This document shows, one piece after another, positions 51,024 to 58,961 of a stretch of 64,000 bases of DNA. The stretch covers positions 62,001 to 126,000 of the forward strand of contig NZ_JAVHUY010000004.1 of NCBI RefSeq assembly GCF_031085175.1, read 5' to 3'. How positions within the stretch are numbered: the first letter of the stretch is position 1; the number at the start of each line of letters is the position of its first letter. The notes beneath the pieces were generated by a model, which saw nothing but the letters and a program-made list of their open reading frames with translations, ran no database searches and was not told the DNA's origin. A program made the position numbers and the translations under genes. The DNA comes from Phytohabitans maris. GTDB taxonomy: Bacteria; Actinomycetota; Actinomycetes; Mycobacteriales; Micromonosporaceae.

Positions 51024-51468
51024 GCCCAGCGGCGCCCCACCCAGCGCGGCCGGCCGCACCAGCGGGGAGCCGTCCTGGCTGAACGCGAGCCGCCCCCATG
51101 GGAAACCGCCGGGGCGACCCGGACGGCGGCGATCGCCCGCGGGCGTCCGCGCCCCACGGGCTCGCGGACCTACGCACCCCAGAGGCGGGCGAGCTTACGC
51201 ACCCCAGAGGCGGGCGAGCTTACGCGGCCCAAAGGCGGGCGAGCACCGCGGCCCGGCCACGACGCCCCGGCCACGCGGCCGCGGACGCGCGACGTAGCGC
51301 TGCGGCATGATCCAGACGCCGGCGGCAGTCCGGCCGCAGACGCAAGGGCGTCCGGCGCGCCGTCCGCGTTACACCCGGCGCGGGATGTTCGCACCAGCCG
51401 CGAAACCGGAGATCCACCACGCGTTTCGCCTGGTACCGCCCTATATCGATGGCACTACGGTGGCCGGC
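51024..51468. other. Intergenic gap holding a 25 bp tandem repeat
   Basis: About 445 bp between the RibD-like gene and the membrane-protein gene. It holds the 25 bp repeat at 51171-51245 and otherwise ordinary GC-rich sequence; the part at 51380-51460 is AT-richer and may hold the promoter of the next gene. Confidence 0.45.
51171..51245. repeat. Three tandem 25 bp repeats, intergenic
   Basis: TACGCACCCCAGAGGCGGGC plus GAGCT occurs exactly at 51171-51195 and 51196-51220, and with four changes at 51221-51245. No open reading frame I trust crosses it; the period is not a multiple of three. Confidence 0.85.
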
Positions 51469-52377
51469 ATGCGACACCTCTGGACCTTGATCGCCGCAGC
51501 CGTCATCGCGCCGCTCGCCTGGGTGCTGCTCGCGTACGGGCAGGACCGCTCGATCCAGGCCTTCCTCAACGAGGAGTCCGCGGGCGCGTTCCGGAGCGGC
51601 GACTTCATCCGTCCCGCGCTCTGCCTCGCCGCCGCCGGTCTGCTGCTGGGACTCCTGGGCACCCTGCGAGTCTCGCCGGCCGGCGCGGTGCTCACCGGAC
51701 TTGTATACACGGGCAGTTTCCTGGCGTTGCTCGCGGATCCTGACACCGTCCTCAACTTGCTGCCCGGGCGGATGTCCCTCGCCGGCCGGGAGGCCGATCT
51801 CGAGACGCCGCTGCGTACCGGTTCCGCGATGGTGGTCGGCGCCGCGCTGCTCCTGGCCGTCGCGAGCGCCGGCCGGTGGCGGCGCGCGGCCACCCGCGAG
51901 GAGGCCGCCGTGACGGTGGGCGGTGGCGCTCCGCTCACGTTGCCGGACAACCGGCCGCTCGGCGCGGACGGGCTCGGGCTGCCCGGCACGCCGCTGTCCG
52001 GCGAGGTGCTCGGTGGCGTGCCGCTGCGCCCGGACCTCGACCCCAACCGCGGACCGCTCCACCCCGCCGATCTCGACCCGGACCGCAGGCCGTTCCGCGA
52101 CGCGGACTTCGACCCCGACCGTGGGCCGTTCCGTGACGCGGACTTCGACCCCGATCGCGGACCGTTCCGTGACGCGGACTTCGACCCCGACCGCAGGCCG
52201 CTCCGCGACGCGGATCCCGACGCCGACCGCGGGCCCGGGTGGAGCCGGACGCCGGTCAGCCCGGGCTGGTCGAACCAGCGCACCGACGTCCCGCCGGCGC
52301 GGCAGCGGCGGGGCCACTGGGAGGAAGCGGAACACGAGAGCGGTCCCGAGTGGAGGCGTTGGCCGACCGCCCGGTGA
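51469..52377 (+). CDS. Membrane protein with 12-residue repeats in its C-terminal tail
   Basis: Protein of 302 aa. Four membrane helices in the first ~140 residues (HLWTLIAAAVIAPLAWVLLAYG, ALCLAAAGLLLGLLG, AVLTGLVYTGSFLALLA, SAMVVGAALLLAVASAG), then a hydrophilic tail built around a repeat of DFDPDRGPFRDA; six units of 36 bp cover 52033-52248. The family of the membrane part is not recognised; similar small membrane proteins precede flippase-like genes in actinomycetes. The ATG at 51469 was chosen because codons upstream encode unlikely sequence. It is convergent with the flippase-like gene. Confidence 0.7.
   Translation: MRHLWTLIAAAVIAPLAWVLLAYGQDRSIQAFLNEESAGAFRSGDFIRPALCLAAAGLLLGLLGTLRVSPAGAVLTGLVYTGSFLALLADPDTVLNLLPGRMSLAGREADLETPLRTGSAMVVGAALLLAVASAGRWRRAATREEAAVTVGGGAPLTLPDNRPLGADGLGLPGTPLSGEVLGGVPLRPDLDPNRGPLHPADLDPDRRPFRDADFDPDRGPFRDADFDPDRGPFRDADFDPDRRPLRDADPDADRGPGWSRTPVSPGWSNQRTDVPPARQRRGHWEEAEHESGPEWRRWPTAR
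52033..52248. repeat. Six 36 bp repeats (12 residues each) in a membrane-protein tail
   Basis: Units begin at 52033, 52069, 52105, 52141, 52177 and 52213; the central three are nearly identical. The encoded repeat is acidic/basic alternating (D-F-D-P-D-R). Outer units are diverged, as expected if the array expands from its centre. Confidence 0.85.
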
Positions 52378-52399
52378 TTCGCCGAAACGGAAGGCGGCG

Positions 52400-53437
52400 C
52401 TACCCGACGGGGACCGCGGCGCGGACCGGCGGCACGCGCTCGGCCGGACCCAGCTGTTCGATCGGACCCAGCTGTTCGATCGGACCCAGCTGTTCGATCG
52501 GACCCAGCTGCCCGACCGGCGCCGGTGGACGGAGCCAGCGCACCAGCAGGACCGCCGCGCCCGGGAGGCTGGCGGCGAAGGCGAGCACGCCGTACACGAC
52601 GGCGATCGTCAGGCCGAGGCTCGGGCTCAGGCCGGCCGCGCCGAACGCCCACGCCGTCATGCCCTCGCGCGGACCCCAGCCGCCGACGTTGAGCGGCAGC
52701 AGCATCGCCAGCAGCGAGAGCAGCATCAGCGGCGCCAGCCGGGCGAACGAGGCGGTCGAGCCGGCCGCGCGCGCCGCCACCAGGAAGGTCGCCAGATGCC
52801 CGGCGACCACCACCGCCGACGACGCCACGATTCCCGGCCACACGCGCCGGGCGAGCAGGCCGCGCCGGATGTCGGCGGCCGCCGTACCAAGGGCTCGGGT
52901 GACCAGCGACGCACCCCGCCGGCGGGCCCACGCGACCAGCGCGGCGGCGGCAGCGGCCGCGAGCACGACGGCGGCCGCGGCCTGGACGAGCTGGGTGCGG
53001 GGCACGATCGGCGAGGGGAGCACCAGCAGCACGGAAAGGCCGACGACGACGAAGACGGCGGTGCCGGCGGTGCGTTCGAGGACGACTGCGCGCACACCGC
53101 GGCCGACGTCGCCGGTGTCGCGGCCGTTGTGGACAGCGCGGTGCACATCGCCGAGGATGCCGCCGGGCAGCGCGGCGTTGAGGAAGATCGCGCGATAGTA
53201 GTCGGCGACCGCACCGCGCAGCGGGAGGCGGATGCCGAGGCCGCGGGCGACCAGGCACCACCGCCACGCGCTGAGCACGGTGGTGAGCAGCCCGATGCCG
53301 ATCGCGGCGAGCAGGGTGCCGCCGTCGATCACGGACAACCCGTCGAGGAACGCGCCGGTGCCCAGGCGCCACACGAGCGCGGCCAGGATGGCCAACCCGC
53401 CGACAACCTTGACCCAGGCCCACACCGACCGCGCCAC
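52400..53437 (-). CDS. Flippase-like membrane protein (LPG-synthase TM / YbhN family)
   Basis: Polytopic membrane protein of 345 aa with about eight helices and the family's signature regions: LSAWRWCLVARGLGIRLPLRGAVADYYRAIFLNAALPGGILGDVHRA (in outline), VVLERTAGTAVFVVVGL, and the late LLPLNVGGWGPREGMTAWAFG. YbhN/AglD2-type proteins move or modify lipid-linked products. The C-terminus carries four QLGPIE hexapeptides encoded by an 18 bp repeat (52446-52510). GTG start at 53437. It is the distal gene of the 57.3-52.4 kb cluster with methyltransferase and glycosyltransferase genes. Confidence 0.85.
   Translation of the reverse strand: MARSVWAWVKVVGGLAILAALVWRLGTGAFLDGLSVIDGGTLLAAIGIGLLTTVLSAWRWCLVARGLGIRLPLRGAVADYYRAIFLNAALPGGILGDVHRAVHNGRDTGDVGRGVRAVVLERTAGTAVFVVVGLSVLLVLPSPIVPRTQLVQAAAAVVLAAAAAAALVAWARRRGASLVTRALGTAAADIRRGLLARRVWPGIVASSAVVVAGHLATFLVAARAAGSTASFARLAPLMLLSLLAMLLPLNVGGWGPREGMTAWAFGAAGLSPSLGLTIAVVYGVLAFAASLPGAAVLLVRWLRPPAPVGQLGPIEQLGPIEQLGPIEQLGPAERVPPVRAAVPVG
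52446..52510. repeat. 18 bp tandem repeat at the end of the flippase-like gene
   Basis: GGACCCAGCTGTTCGATC repeats at 52446, 52464 and 52482, with a partial fourth copy from 52500. On the minus strand it encodes QLGPIE in frame. Confidence 0.9.
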
Positions 53438-53494
53438 GCAGCTCTCCCTCGCTGAGGTCTTCCTCCACAGGTACGGGAGGACCCTGGGGAAAGT

Positions 53495-54295
53495 TCAGCC
53501 GGGTAGGGCGAGAAGGTCGCGGTGGTCGACCTCCGCGCGGAGGGTGCCGGCCGCGACCGCGTCCAGGCGGCGACTCAGGTACGCCTTGGCGGGCTCGGCC
53601 AGCTCGGACTGCTGCTCGACGGCCGCGCCGACCCATCCACGCAGCCATTCCGCGGTGAGCGCGGCCCGCTCGGGGCCGAGCCGCCACGGGCTTGGACTCT
53701 CCAGCACGGTCGCGCCGCGCCGCGTGAACGCCTCCGCCGCCACCCCCGGCGCGTCCGGCCCGAGCAGCCTACGGGTGCTGTGGACGCGGCGCTGGTGGTT
53801 GTTGAAGGCGGCCTCAACTTCGCCGTCGAGCGGGTCGGCGGGGGAGAGCCGCACCCGGCCCGCCACCGACAGCGTGAACAGGGCCGCGCAGCCCGCCCCG
53901 GCGCACGCCTCGGCCAGCCCGTCGACCTCCTCCGCCGTGAGCAGGTCGAGCAGCGCGGAGGCGGTGACCAGCGAGGCGCCGGCCAGGTCCGCCGCGGTCA
54001 GGCCGGCCACGTCACCCTGCCGCGTTTCGACCGTGACCATCGGGTACGGGGCCATGCCGGCCGCCGCGAGCGTGAGCAGGGCGGGATCACGGTCGTACAT
54101 CACCCAGTGCTGGGGCCCGCCCAGGCGCGGCGCGAGCCACCGCCCCATCGAGCCGCTGCCGGCGCCGAGGTCGCGGATCACCGGACGGGTGGTGCCGTCC
54201 AGGTGCTCGCGCAGGGCGTCCAGCGGCTCGACCGCGCGGGCGTCGGCGTCGGCCGGCTCCCGCAACGCCAGCCAGGCCGGGCTGAACTCGCTCAA
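53495..54295 (-). CDS. Class I SAM methyltransferase
   Basis: Methyltransferase of 266 aa. SAM motif I is IRDLGAGSGSMGRWLAP; the motif II acidic residue is in VMYDRDPALLTLA; SLVTASALLDLLTAEEV is the post-motif region. Start TTG at 54295 with GAAGGAGG nine bases upstream; earlier in-frame codons encode Arg/Pro-rich non-protein-like sequence. It lies between the flippase-like (57 bp) and GT4 (151 bp) genes on the same strand, so it probably methylates the product of that pathway (inference). Confidence 0.85.
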   Translation of the reverse strand: MSEFSPAWLALREPADADARAVEPLDALREHLDGTTRPVIRDLGAGSGSMGRWLAPRLGGPQHWVMYDRDPALLTLAAAGMAPYPMVTVETRQGDVAGLTAADLAGASLVTASALLDLLTAEEVDGLAEACAGAGCAALFTLSVAGRVRLSPADPLDGEVEAAFNNHQRRVHSTRRLLGPDAPGVAAEAFTRRGATVLESPSPWRLGPERAALTAEWLRGWVGAAVEQQSELAEPAKAYLSRRLDAVAAGTLRAEVDHRDLLALPG

Positions 54296-54446
54296 CGTGC
54301 CTCCTTCGATCGATGCGCGCCGGTCGTGGCCCGGTGCCGGCCCTCGTGCCGCCCGGTGTGGTGCCCGGCGGGGCGTGTCATCGCGGGTCCCGGCGTGGCG
54401 ACCGGTCGCGTGGGAGCGCGCCGGCTGCCGGTGCCGGCGTAGCCGG

Positions 54447-55487
54447 TCACAGCGCGTCCAGGGCGCCGGCCAGGGCTCGCGCGGTCGCGCCCCAACCGTC
54501 CAGTGTGGAGCGTCGGGCGGCGGCCGCGGCGCGTAGGTTGACCCGTACCTCAGGTTGGGTGAGCCACCGCCGGAGCGCGTCCGCCAGCGCGGCCGGGTCA
54601 CCGGGAGGCACCAGCATCCCGGGCTGTACCCGCGCCGGTGCCCAGCCCAGCGCCTCCGGCACGCCGCCCACCTCGGCGGCGAGCACCGGTACGCCCCGGG
54701 CCAGGGCCTCGGTCACCACCATGCCGTACGTCTCCGCGTGCGACGGCAGCACCAGCAGGTCCGCCTCGGCGTAGCGGGCGTCCAGGTCGGCGCCGACCAG
54801 CGGGCCGGCGAAGTTGACCCGGTCGCCAAGTTCGCCGGCCGTCGCGGTGACCCGGGCCGTGTACACCGGGTCGCGGTCCAGCGCGCCGACGAAGGCGCAG
54901 GTCCAGTCGAGTTCGGTGAGCGAGGTGAGGGCGGAGAGCAGCACGTCCTGGGCCTTGCGTGGGGTCACGGCGGCCACGCAGAGCAGGCGCGAGCCGGCGG
55001 CGCTGGCCGGGGACAGGGGCGCGGGGTCGACGCCGGGGGTGGCCACGCGTACCCCGTCGAGACCGTGCAGTGCGGCCAGCCGCCGGGCGGCACCCTCGCT
55101 GGTCGCGACGACGGCGGCCGCGGCCCGGAGGGTCTCGCGTTCGCGGGCGTCCAGGTCGGCGTCGCCGGCCTCGTCCACAAGCGGCAGGTGCACCAGGACG
55201 GCGAGCCGCAGCCGCGCGCAGGCGGGTACGACCACCTCGGGCGCCGCGCACGCGACCAGGCCGTCCAGCAAGATGAGAGCACCGTCAGGTACGGCCGCGA
55301 GGGTGGCCGCCAGGCGGGTGACCTGCGCGGCGGCCGGGCGGGGCCACCCGCCGTCCACAGGGTGCTCGACGACGTGCCAGCCCAGCGCGGCCAGCCCTTC
55401 GCAGGCCCGGCGGTCGTAGCGGTTGCCGCCGCTCGGGACGGCCGGGTCGTCCACACCCGCGGGGACCACGACGTGCAGCTCGGTCAC
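54447..55487 (-). CDS. Glycosyltransferase family 4 protein
   Basis: GT-B glycosyltransferase of 346 aa. N-terminal strand ELHVVVPAGVDDPAVPSGGNRYDRRAC (acceptor side); donor side RLLCVAAVTPRKAQDVLLSAL, then the nucleotide-sugar motif EADLLVLPSHAETYGMVVTEALARGVPVLAAEVGGVPEAL, whose second Glu of the EX7E pattern binds the donor. Membrane-associated but without a helix. GTG at 55487 is used; the frame stays open another 336 bp upstream through a 69 bp repeat, so a longer protein cannot be excluded. Part of the cluster with PTPS and MDR genes. Confidence 0.88.
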   Translation of the reverse strand: MTELHVVVPAGVDDPAVPSGGNRYDRRACEGLAALGWHVVEHPVDGGWPRPAAAQVTRLAATLAAVPDGALILLDGLVACAAPEVVVPACARLRLAVLVHLPLVDEAGDADLDARERETLRAAAAVVATSEGAARRLAALHGLDGVRVATPGVDPAPLSPASAAGSRLLCVAAVTPRKAQDVLLSALTSLTELDWTCAFVGALDRDPVYTARVTATAGELGDRVNFAGPLVGADLDARYAEADLLVLPSHAETYGMVVTEALARGVPVLAAEVGGVPEALGWAPARVQPGMLVPPGDPAALADALRRWLTQPEVRVNLRAAAAARRSTLDGWGATARALAGALDAL

Positions 55488-55788
55488 GCCGCGCCCGCGC
55501 TTCGCGCGCGCCGCGGCCCCGACCCCGGCCGCCGGCTCGCCCGCGTGGTGCCCGCGCCTTGCGCCGGGAGGCGGCCCTGCCGCGGTCCCGTCCCCGGCCG
55601 CCGGCTCGCCCGCGTGGTGCCCGCGCCTTGCGCCGGGAGGCGGCCCTGCCGCGGTCCCGTCCCCGGCGGCCGGCTCAGCCGCGCCGTTTCGGCGGTTCGT
55701 GCGGGGAGACGGGTCCGTCGTGGTGCGGCTCCGGGCGGCCAGCTCGCCCGGGCCGTGTCGGGGCTTCGCGCCGGGCCGGCCGGTCCGC
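55488..55788. repeat. 69 bp tandem repeats between GT4 and PTPS genes
   Basis: The unit starting CCCCGGCCGCCGGCTCGCCC repeats with period 69 at 55523 and 55592, and a partial third copy starts at 55661. The array is open in the GT4 frame (23-residue units with AAGPPPGARRGHHAGEP), but the encoded sequence is low-complexity. The rest of the 301 bp gap is GC-rich without a gene. Confidence 0.8.
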
Positions 55789-56187
55789 TCACAAGGTCCG
55801 CTCGTAGCTGGCCCACGCGGCATGGGACTCGTGCAGCGTGACCGTGATCCCGGCCAGCCCGCGCGCCCCCTCGCCGAGCGCGCCCGCGTCCACCCGGTCG
55901 GCCAGGCGGTCCGCGATGACCTTGGCGAGGAACTCGGTGGAGGTGTTGACGCCGGCGAAGGCGGGCTCGTCGTCGAGGTTGCGGTAGTTCAGCTCGCCCA
56001 GTACCTCACCGAGCTGCGCCGTCGCCAGCCCGATGTCTACCACGATGTTGTCGGCGTCGAGCTCCGGCCGGCGGAACGTCGCGTCGACCACGAACGTCGC
56101 GCCGTGCAGCCGCTGCGCCGGGCCGAACACCTCACCGCGGAAGCTGTGCGCGACCATGATGTGGTCCCGGACGGTGATGCTGAACAA
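55789..56187 (-). CDS. 6-pyruvoyl-tetrahydropterin synthase/QueD family protein lacking key residues
   Basis: T-fold protein of 132 aa. It has [43 protein letters not shown] in outline. In QueD/PTPS the corresponding block is CGRLHGHSF: here the catalytic Cys is Ala and the second His of HGH is Ala, leaving only the first zinc histidines, so normal 6-carboxytetrahydropterin synthesis is unlikely. Other family parts ([28 protein letters not shown]) are kept. Start TTG at 56187 with AGGAGG upstream; it follows the dehydrogenase stop by 4 bp, so the two are cotranscribed. Confidence 0.85.
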   Translation of the reverse strand: MFSITVRDHIMVAHSFRGEVFGPAQRLHGATFVVDATFRRPELDADNIVVDIGLATAQLGEVLGELNYRNLDDEPAFAGVNTSTEFLAKVIADRLADRVDAGALGEGARGLAGITVTLHESHAAWASYERTL

Positions 56188-56191
56188 ATCC

Positions 56192-57268
56192 TCAACCTCC
56201 TGGGCGAGTGTCGGTGGGCGGCCGCTCCGCCCGCGCGGCACCGTCGGATCCGGGGTGCGCGGCGGCGGGGTCGTGCGGCGCGGGCGGCGGGTCGGTGTCG
56301 TAGCGGACGAGGTGGCACAGCGCGGGCAGCTCGCCGCTGGCCAGCTTGGGGAGCAGGGCGGGCAGCTCGTCGAAAGTCGACTCGCCCGTCAACAACGCGT
56401 CGAACGCCGGGTCGGCGAGCAGCTCCAAGGCGAGCGCGAGCCGGTCGGCGTACGTGCGCCGTCCCGCCCGCGCCGGCGACACCGTCCCCACCTGGCTGCT
56501 GCGCACCGTCAGCCGGCGGGAGTGGAAGTGCTCGCCGAGCGGGATCGTGACCGTGCGGTCGCCGTACCAGCTCAGCTCCACCACCGTCCCCTCCGGCGCG
56601 AGCAGCTTCAGCGAGCGGGCCAGCCCGGCCGAGGTGGCGCTGGCGTGGATGACCAGGTCACGGTCGCCGTCCGCGTCCTCGGGGGCGGCGAAGTCCACGC
56701 CCAGCGCGGCCGCCACCCCCGCGCGGGCCGGGTCGGCGTCCACGAGCTGCACCCGCGCGCCGGGGAAGCGGGCCAGCACGGCGGCGACGCCGCAGCCGAC
56801 CATGCCGCCACCGACCACCGCGATCCGGTCGCCGACCAGGGGAGCCGCGTCCCACAGGGCGTTCACGGCGGTCTCCACCGTGCCGGCGAGGACGGCGCGC
56901 CGCGGCGGTACCCCCTCGGGCACCGGCGTCACCGCCGAGGCCGGGACGACGTAGCGGGTCTGGTGCGGGTACAGGCAGAAGACCACGCGCCCGCGCAGTT
57001 CGTCGGGGCCGTTTTCCACAACCCCGACGTTGAGGTAGCCGTACTTGACGGGGGCCGGAAAATCGCCCTCCTGGAACGGCGCCCGCATCGCCGCGTGCTG
57101 GCTCTCCGGCACCCCGCCGCGGAAGACGAGCGTCTCGGTGCCCCGGCTCACGCCCGACCAGAGCGAGCGGACCAGCACCTGGTCCGGGCCGGGTGGATCG
57201 AGGGTGACGGGGCGGATCTCACCGGCGCCCGGGGACCCGAGCCAGAACGCTCGACCACGGAGCGTCAT
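56192..57268 (-). CDS. MDR-family zinc-less dehydrogenase (BchC-like)
   Basis: Medium-chain dehydrogenase/reductase of 358 aa. The [18 protein letters not shown] region at the catalytic-zinc position lacks the usual Cys and resembles BchC-type enzymes. The cofactor motif is [22 protein letters not shown], with DADP after strand 2 suggesting NAD. ATG at 57268 with GGAAGGAGATCC before it. The PTPS-like gene follows 4 bp after the stop. On sequence alone the substrate is open; context suggests a step on a sugar, pterin or lipid intermediate. Confidence 0.82.
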   Translation of the reverse strand: MTLRGRAFWLGSPGAGEIRPVTLDPPGPDQVLVRSLWSGVSRGTETLVFRGGVPESQHAAMRAPFQEGDFPAPVKYGYLNVGVVENGPDELRGRVVFCLYPHQTRYVVPASAVTPVPEGVPPRRAVLAGTVETAVNALWDAAPLVGDRIAVVGGGMVGCGVAAVLARFPGARVQLVDADPARAGVAAALGVDFAAPEDADGDRDLVIHASATSAGLARSLKLLAPEGTVVELSWYGDRTVTIPLGEHFHSRRLTVRSSQVGTVSPARAGRRTYADRLALALELLADPAFDALLTGESTFDELPALLPKLASGELPALCHLVRYDTDPPPAPHDPAAAHPGSDGAARAERPPTDTRPGG

Positions 57269-57325
57269 GGATCTCCTTCCGCGGGCGATGAACCAATCCG
57301 GCCCGTTTCCCGTTTTCCACACCGT

Positions 57326-57355
57326 GGGCCCTGGTAACCATACGTGGTGGGGCCC
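57326..57355. promoter_or_regulatory. Paired GGGCCC palindromes in the MDR/phosphatidyltransferase divergent region
   Basis: GGGCCC occurs at 57326-57331 and 57350-57355 with 24 bp between centres, and GGTAACC (57333-57339) lies between. They are in the 115 bp gap between divergent starts, so a dimeric regulator could bind here. No regulator gene is adjacent. Confidence 0.35.
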
Positions 57356-57383
57356 TACCCGCCCAGACAACTACGGAGGAACG

Positions 57384-58253
57384 TTGACCGTCAGCGACCG
57401 GCCCCTCGAAACCACCCCGACCGTCGACGGGCATACCGCGGGACTGGCGGTGCAGTTCCTCCTCCTCGGCATGCTGGCCGCGGGCGTCGGTCTCGACGCG
57501 GCCGGGTGGGCGGTCGGCGTCGTGTACGCGGTCGGCACGTGGGTCCTGCTCGGGCGGGCCCTGCGCCGTTCCGGCACCACCTTTCTCGGCCCAGCCAACC
57601 AGGTCACCCTCGCCCGCGCGACGCTGGTGGGTGGGGTGGCGGCGCTGGCGGCCGACTGGCTCACCGGGCACGCCGCGCCGGTCGCGGTCTTCGTGACGCT
57701 GGCCGCGGTGGCGCTCGCGCTCGACGCCGTGGACGGCCAGGTGGCGCGCCGTACCAACAGCACCTCGGCGCTCGGCGCGCGCTTCGACATGGAAGTTGAC
57801 GCCATCCTCATCTTGGTGCTGAGCGCGGTCGTCGCCGACTCGCTCGGCCTGTGGGTGCTGGCGATCGGCGCGTTCCGGTACGCGTTCGTGGTGGCCAGCT
57901 GGGTGCTGCCTTGGCTGCGCGCCGCCCTGCCGCACCGCATGTCGCGCAAGACGGTCGCCGCGATCCAGGGGGTCGTGCTGGCGGCCGCGAGCTCGGGGCT
58001 GCTGCCGTACCCGATGGCGGTGGCCGTGGTGGGGACGGCGCTGGCGCTGCTGGTCTGGTCCTTCAGCCGCGACGTGGCCTGGCTGTGGCGGGCCGACGAG
58101 ATCCGGCGGTACGTCGCCGGGGCGACCCTCGGCGGGAGCGGCACCGCCGCCGGCGTGGCGCTGGCTCAGGAGTCCGGGTCGGAGGGGAGCACCGGCGGGA
58201 ACGCGGTGCGCAGCATCGGGGGAAACAGGGTCCTCGCCGGGCCGCGGCGGTAG
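57384..58253 (+). CDS. CDP-alcohol phosphatidyltransferase family protein
   Basis: Integral membrane transferase of 289 aa. The active-site pattern D-x2-D-G-x2-A-R-x8-G-x3-D-x3-D is complete in DAVDGQVARRTNSTSALGARFDMEVDA (broken here across both metal sites), with about six helices around it. It links a CDP-activated lipid to a polar alcohol. Start TTG at 57384 with GGAGG four bases upstream. It diverges from the MDR/PTPS/GT4 set. Its last 88 bp overlap the convergent Nudix gene. Confidence 0.87.
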   Translation: MTVSDRPLETTPTVDGHTAGLAVQFLLLGMLAAGVGLDAAGWAVGVVYAVGTWVLLGRALRRSGTTFLGPANQVTLARATLVGGVAALAADWLTGHAAPVAVFVTLAAVALALDAVDGQVARRTNSTSALGARFDMEVDAILILVLSAVVADSLGLWVLAIGAFRYAFVVASWVLPWLRAALPHRMSRKTVAAIQGVVLAAASSGLLPYPMAVAVVGTALALLVWSFSRDVAWLWRADEIRRYVAGATLGGSGTAAGVALAQESGSEGSTGGNAVRSIGGNRVLAGPRR

Positions 58254-58897
58254 AGCGCGGCCGGCCGGCCGGTCTCCAGGACCCGCCGCTCGCCGGTCGG
58301 CTCGAGGAAGTCGTCGGCGTTGGTGACCTTGCGGTGGAAGTTGCGGGCGTCGATGGAGACCCCCCACACCACCTCGTACACCCGGCGCAGCTCGGTCATC
58401 GTGAAGACCTCGGGGCAGAAGGCCGTGGCGAGCGTCGTGTACTCCAGCTTGGACCGGGCGCGGTCGACCCCGTGCTCGACGATCCCGGCGTGGTCGAAGG
58501 CGAGCTCGACGTCGCGCGAGAGCACCGACCACACCGGCTGCCAGCGCGCGGCGCGGGCGTCGGTGCCACCCACCGGCACCGGCAGGTCGGGCGCGATCGC
58601 CAGGTAGGCCACGGTGACGACCCGGCCGCGGGGGTCGCGGTGCGGCGCGGCGAAGGTGCGGAGCTGCTCAAGATAGAGGCTCTCGCCGCCGAGCGCCGTC
58701 TCCTCGGCCAGCTCGCGACGGGCGGCGGGCTCGGCGTCCTCCTCCGCCCGGATGAACCCGCCGGGCAGCGCCAGCCTGCCGCGGAACGGCTCGACGCCAC
58801 GCTCGACCAGCAGCACCTGCAGCTCGTCGTCGCGGATGGTCAGAACGACCACGTCGACGGTCACGGCCATCCCGGAGAACCGCTGCACGCGGCCCAT
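58166..58897 (-). CDS. NrtR-like Nudix regulator
   Basis: Protein of 243 aa. The Nudix domain has the box GGFIRAEEDAEPAARRELAEETAL, complete in its RE-x2-EE core, preceded by LLVERGVEPFRGRLALPGG. The C-terminal part (LEYTTLATAFCPEVFTMTELRRVYEVVWG, ARNFHRKVTNADDFLEPTG) is the winged-helix domain of NrtR-type regulators, which in other bacteria sense ADP-ribose and control NAD metabolism. No NAD gene is near. Upstream of its start, CTAAT repeats within ACTAATCGTCCTAATGACG (58902-58920) may be an autoregulatory site. Confidence 0.85.
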   Translation of the reverse strand: MGRVQRFSGMAVTVDVVVLTIRDDELQVLLVERGVEPFRGRLALPGGFIRAEEDAEPAARRELAEETALGGESLYLEQLRTFAAPHRDPRGRVVTVAYLAIAPDLPVPVGGTDARAARWQPVWSVLSRDVELAFDHAGIVEHGVDRARSKLEYTTLATAFCPEVFTMTELRRVYEVVWGVSIDARNFHRKVTNADDFLEPTGERRVLETGRPAALYRRGPARTLFPPMLRTAFPPVLPSDPDS

Positions 58898-58961
58898 GCT
58901 AACTAATCGTCCTAATGACGTAAAGCGGGGAGTCGGCGTGCCGCCCCGGCGGAGCCGCGGG

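Noticed and set aside
51171-51245. CRISPR-like array
   Set aside because: Units are contiguous with no spacers and only three copies; it is a plain tandem repeat.
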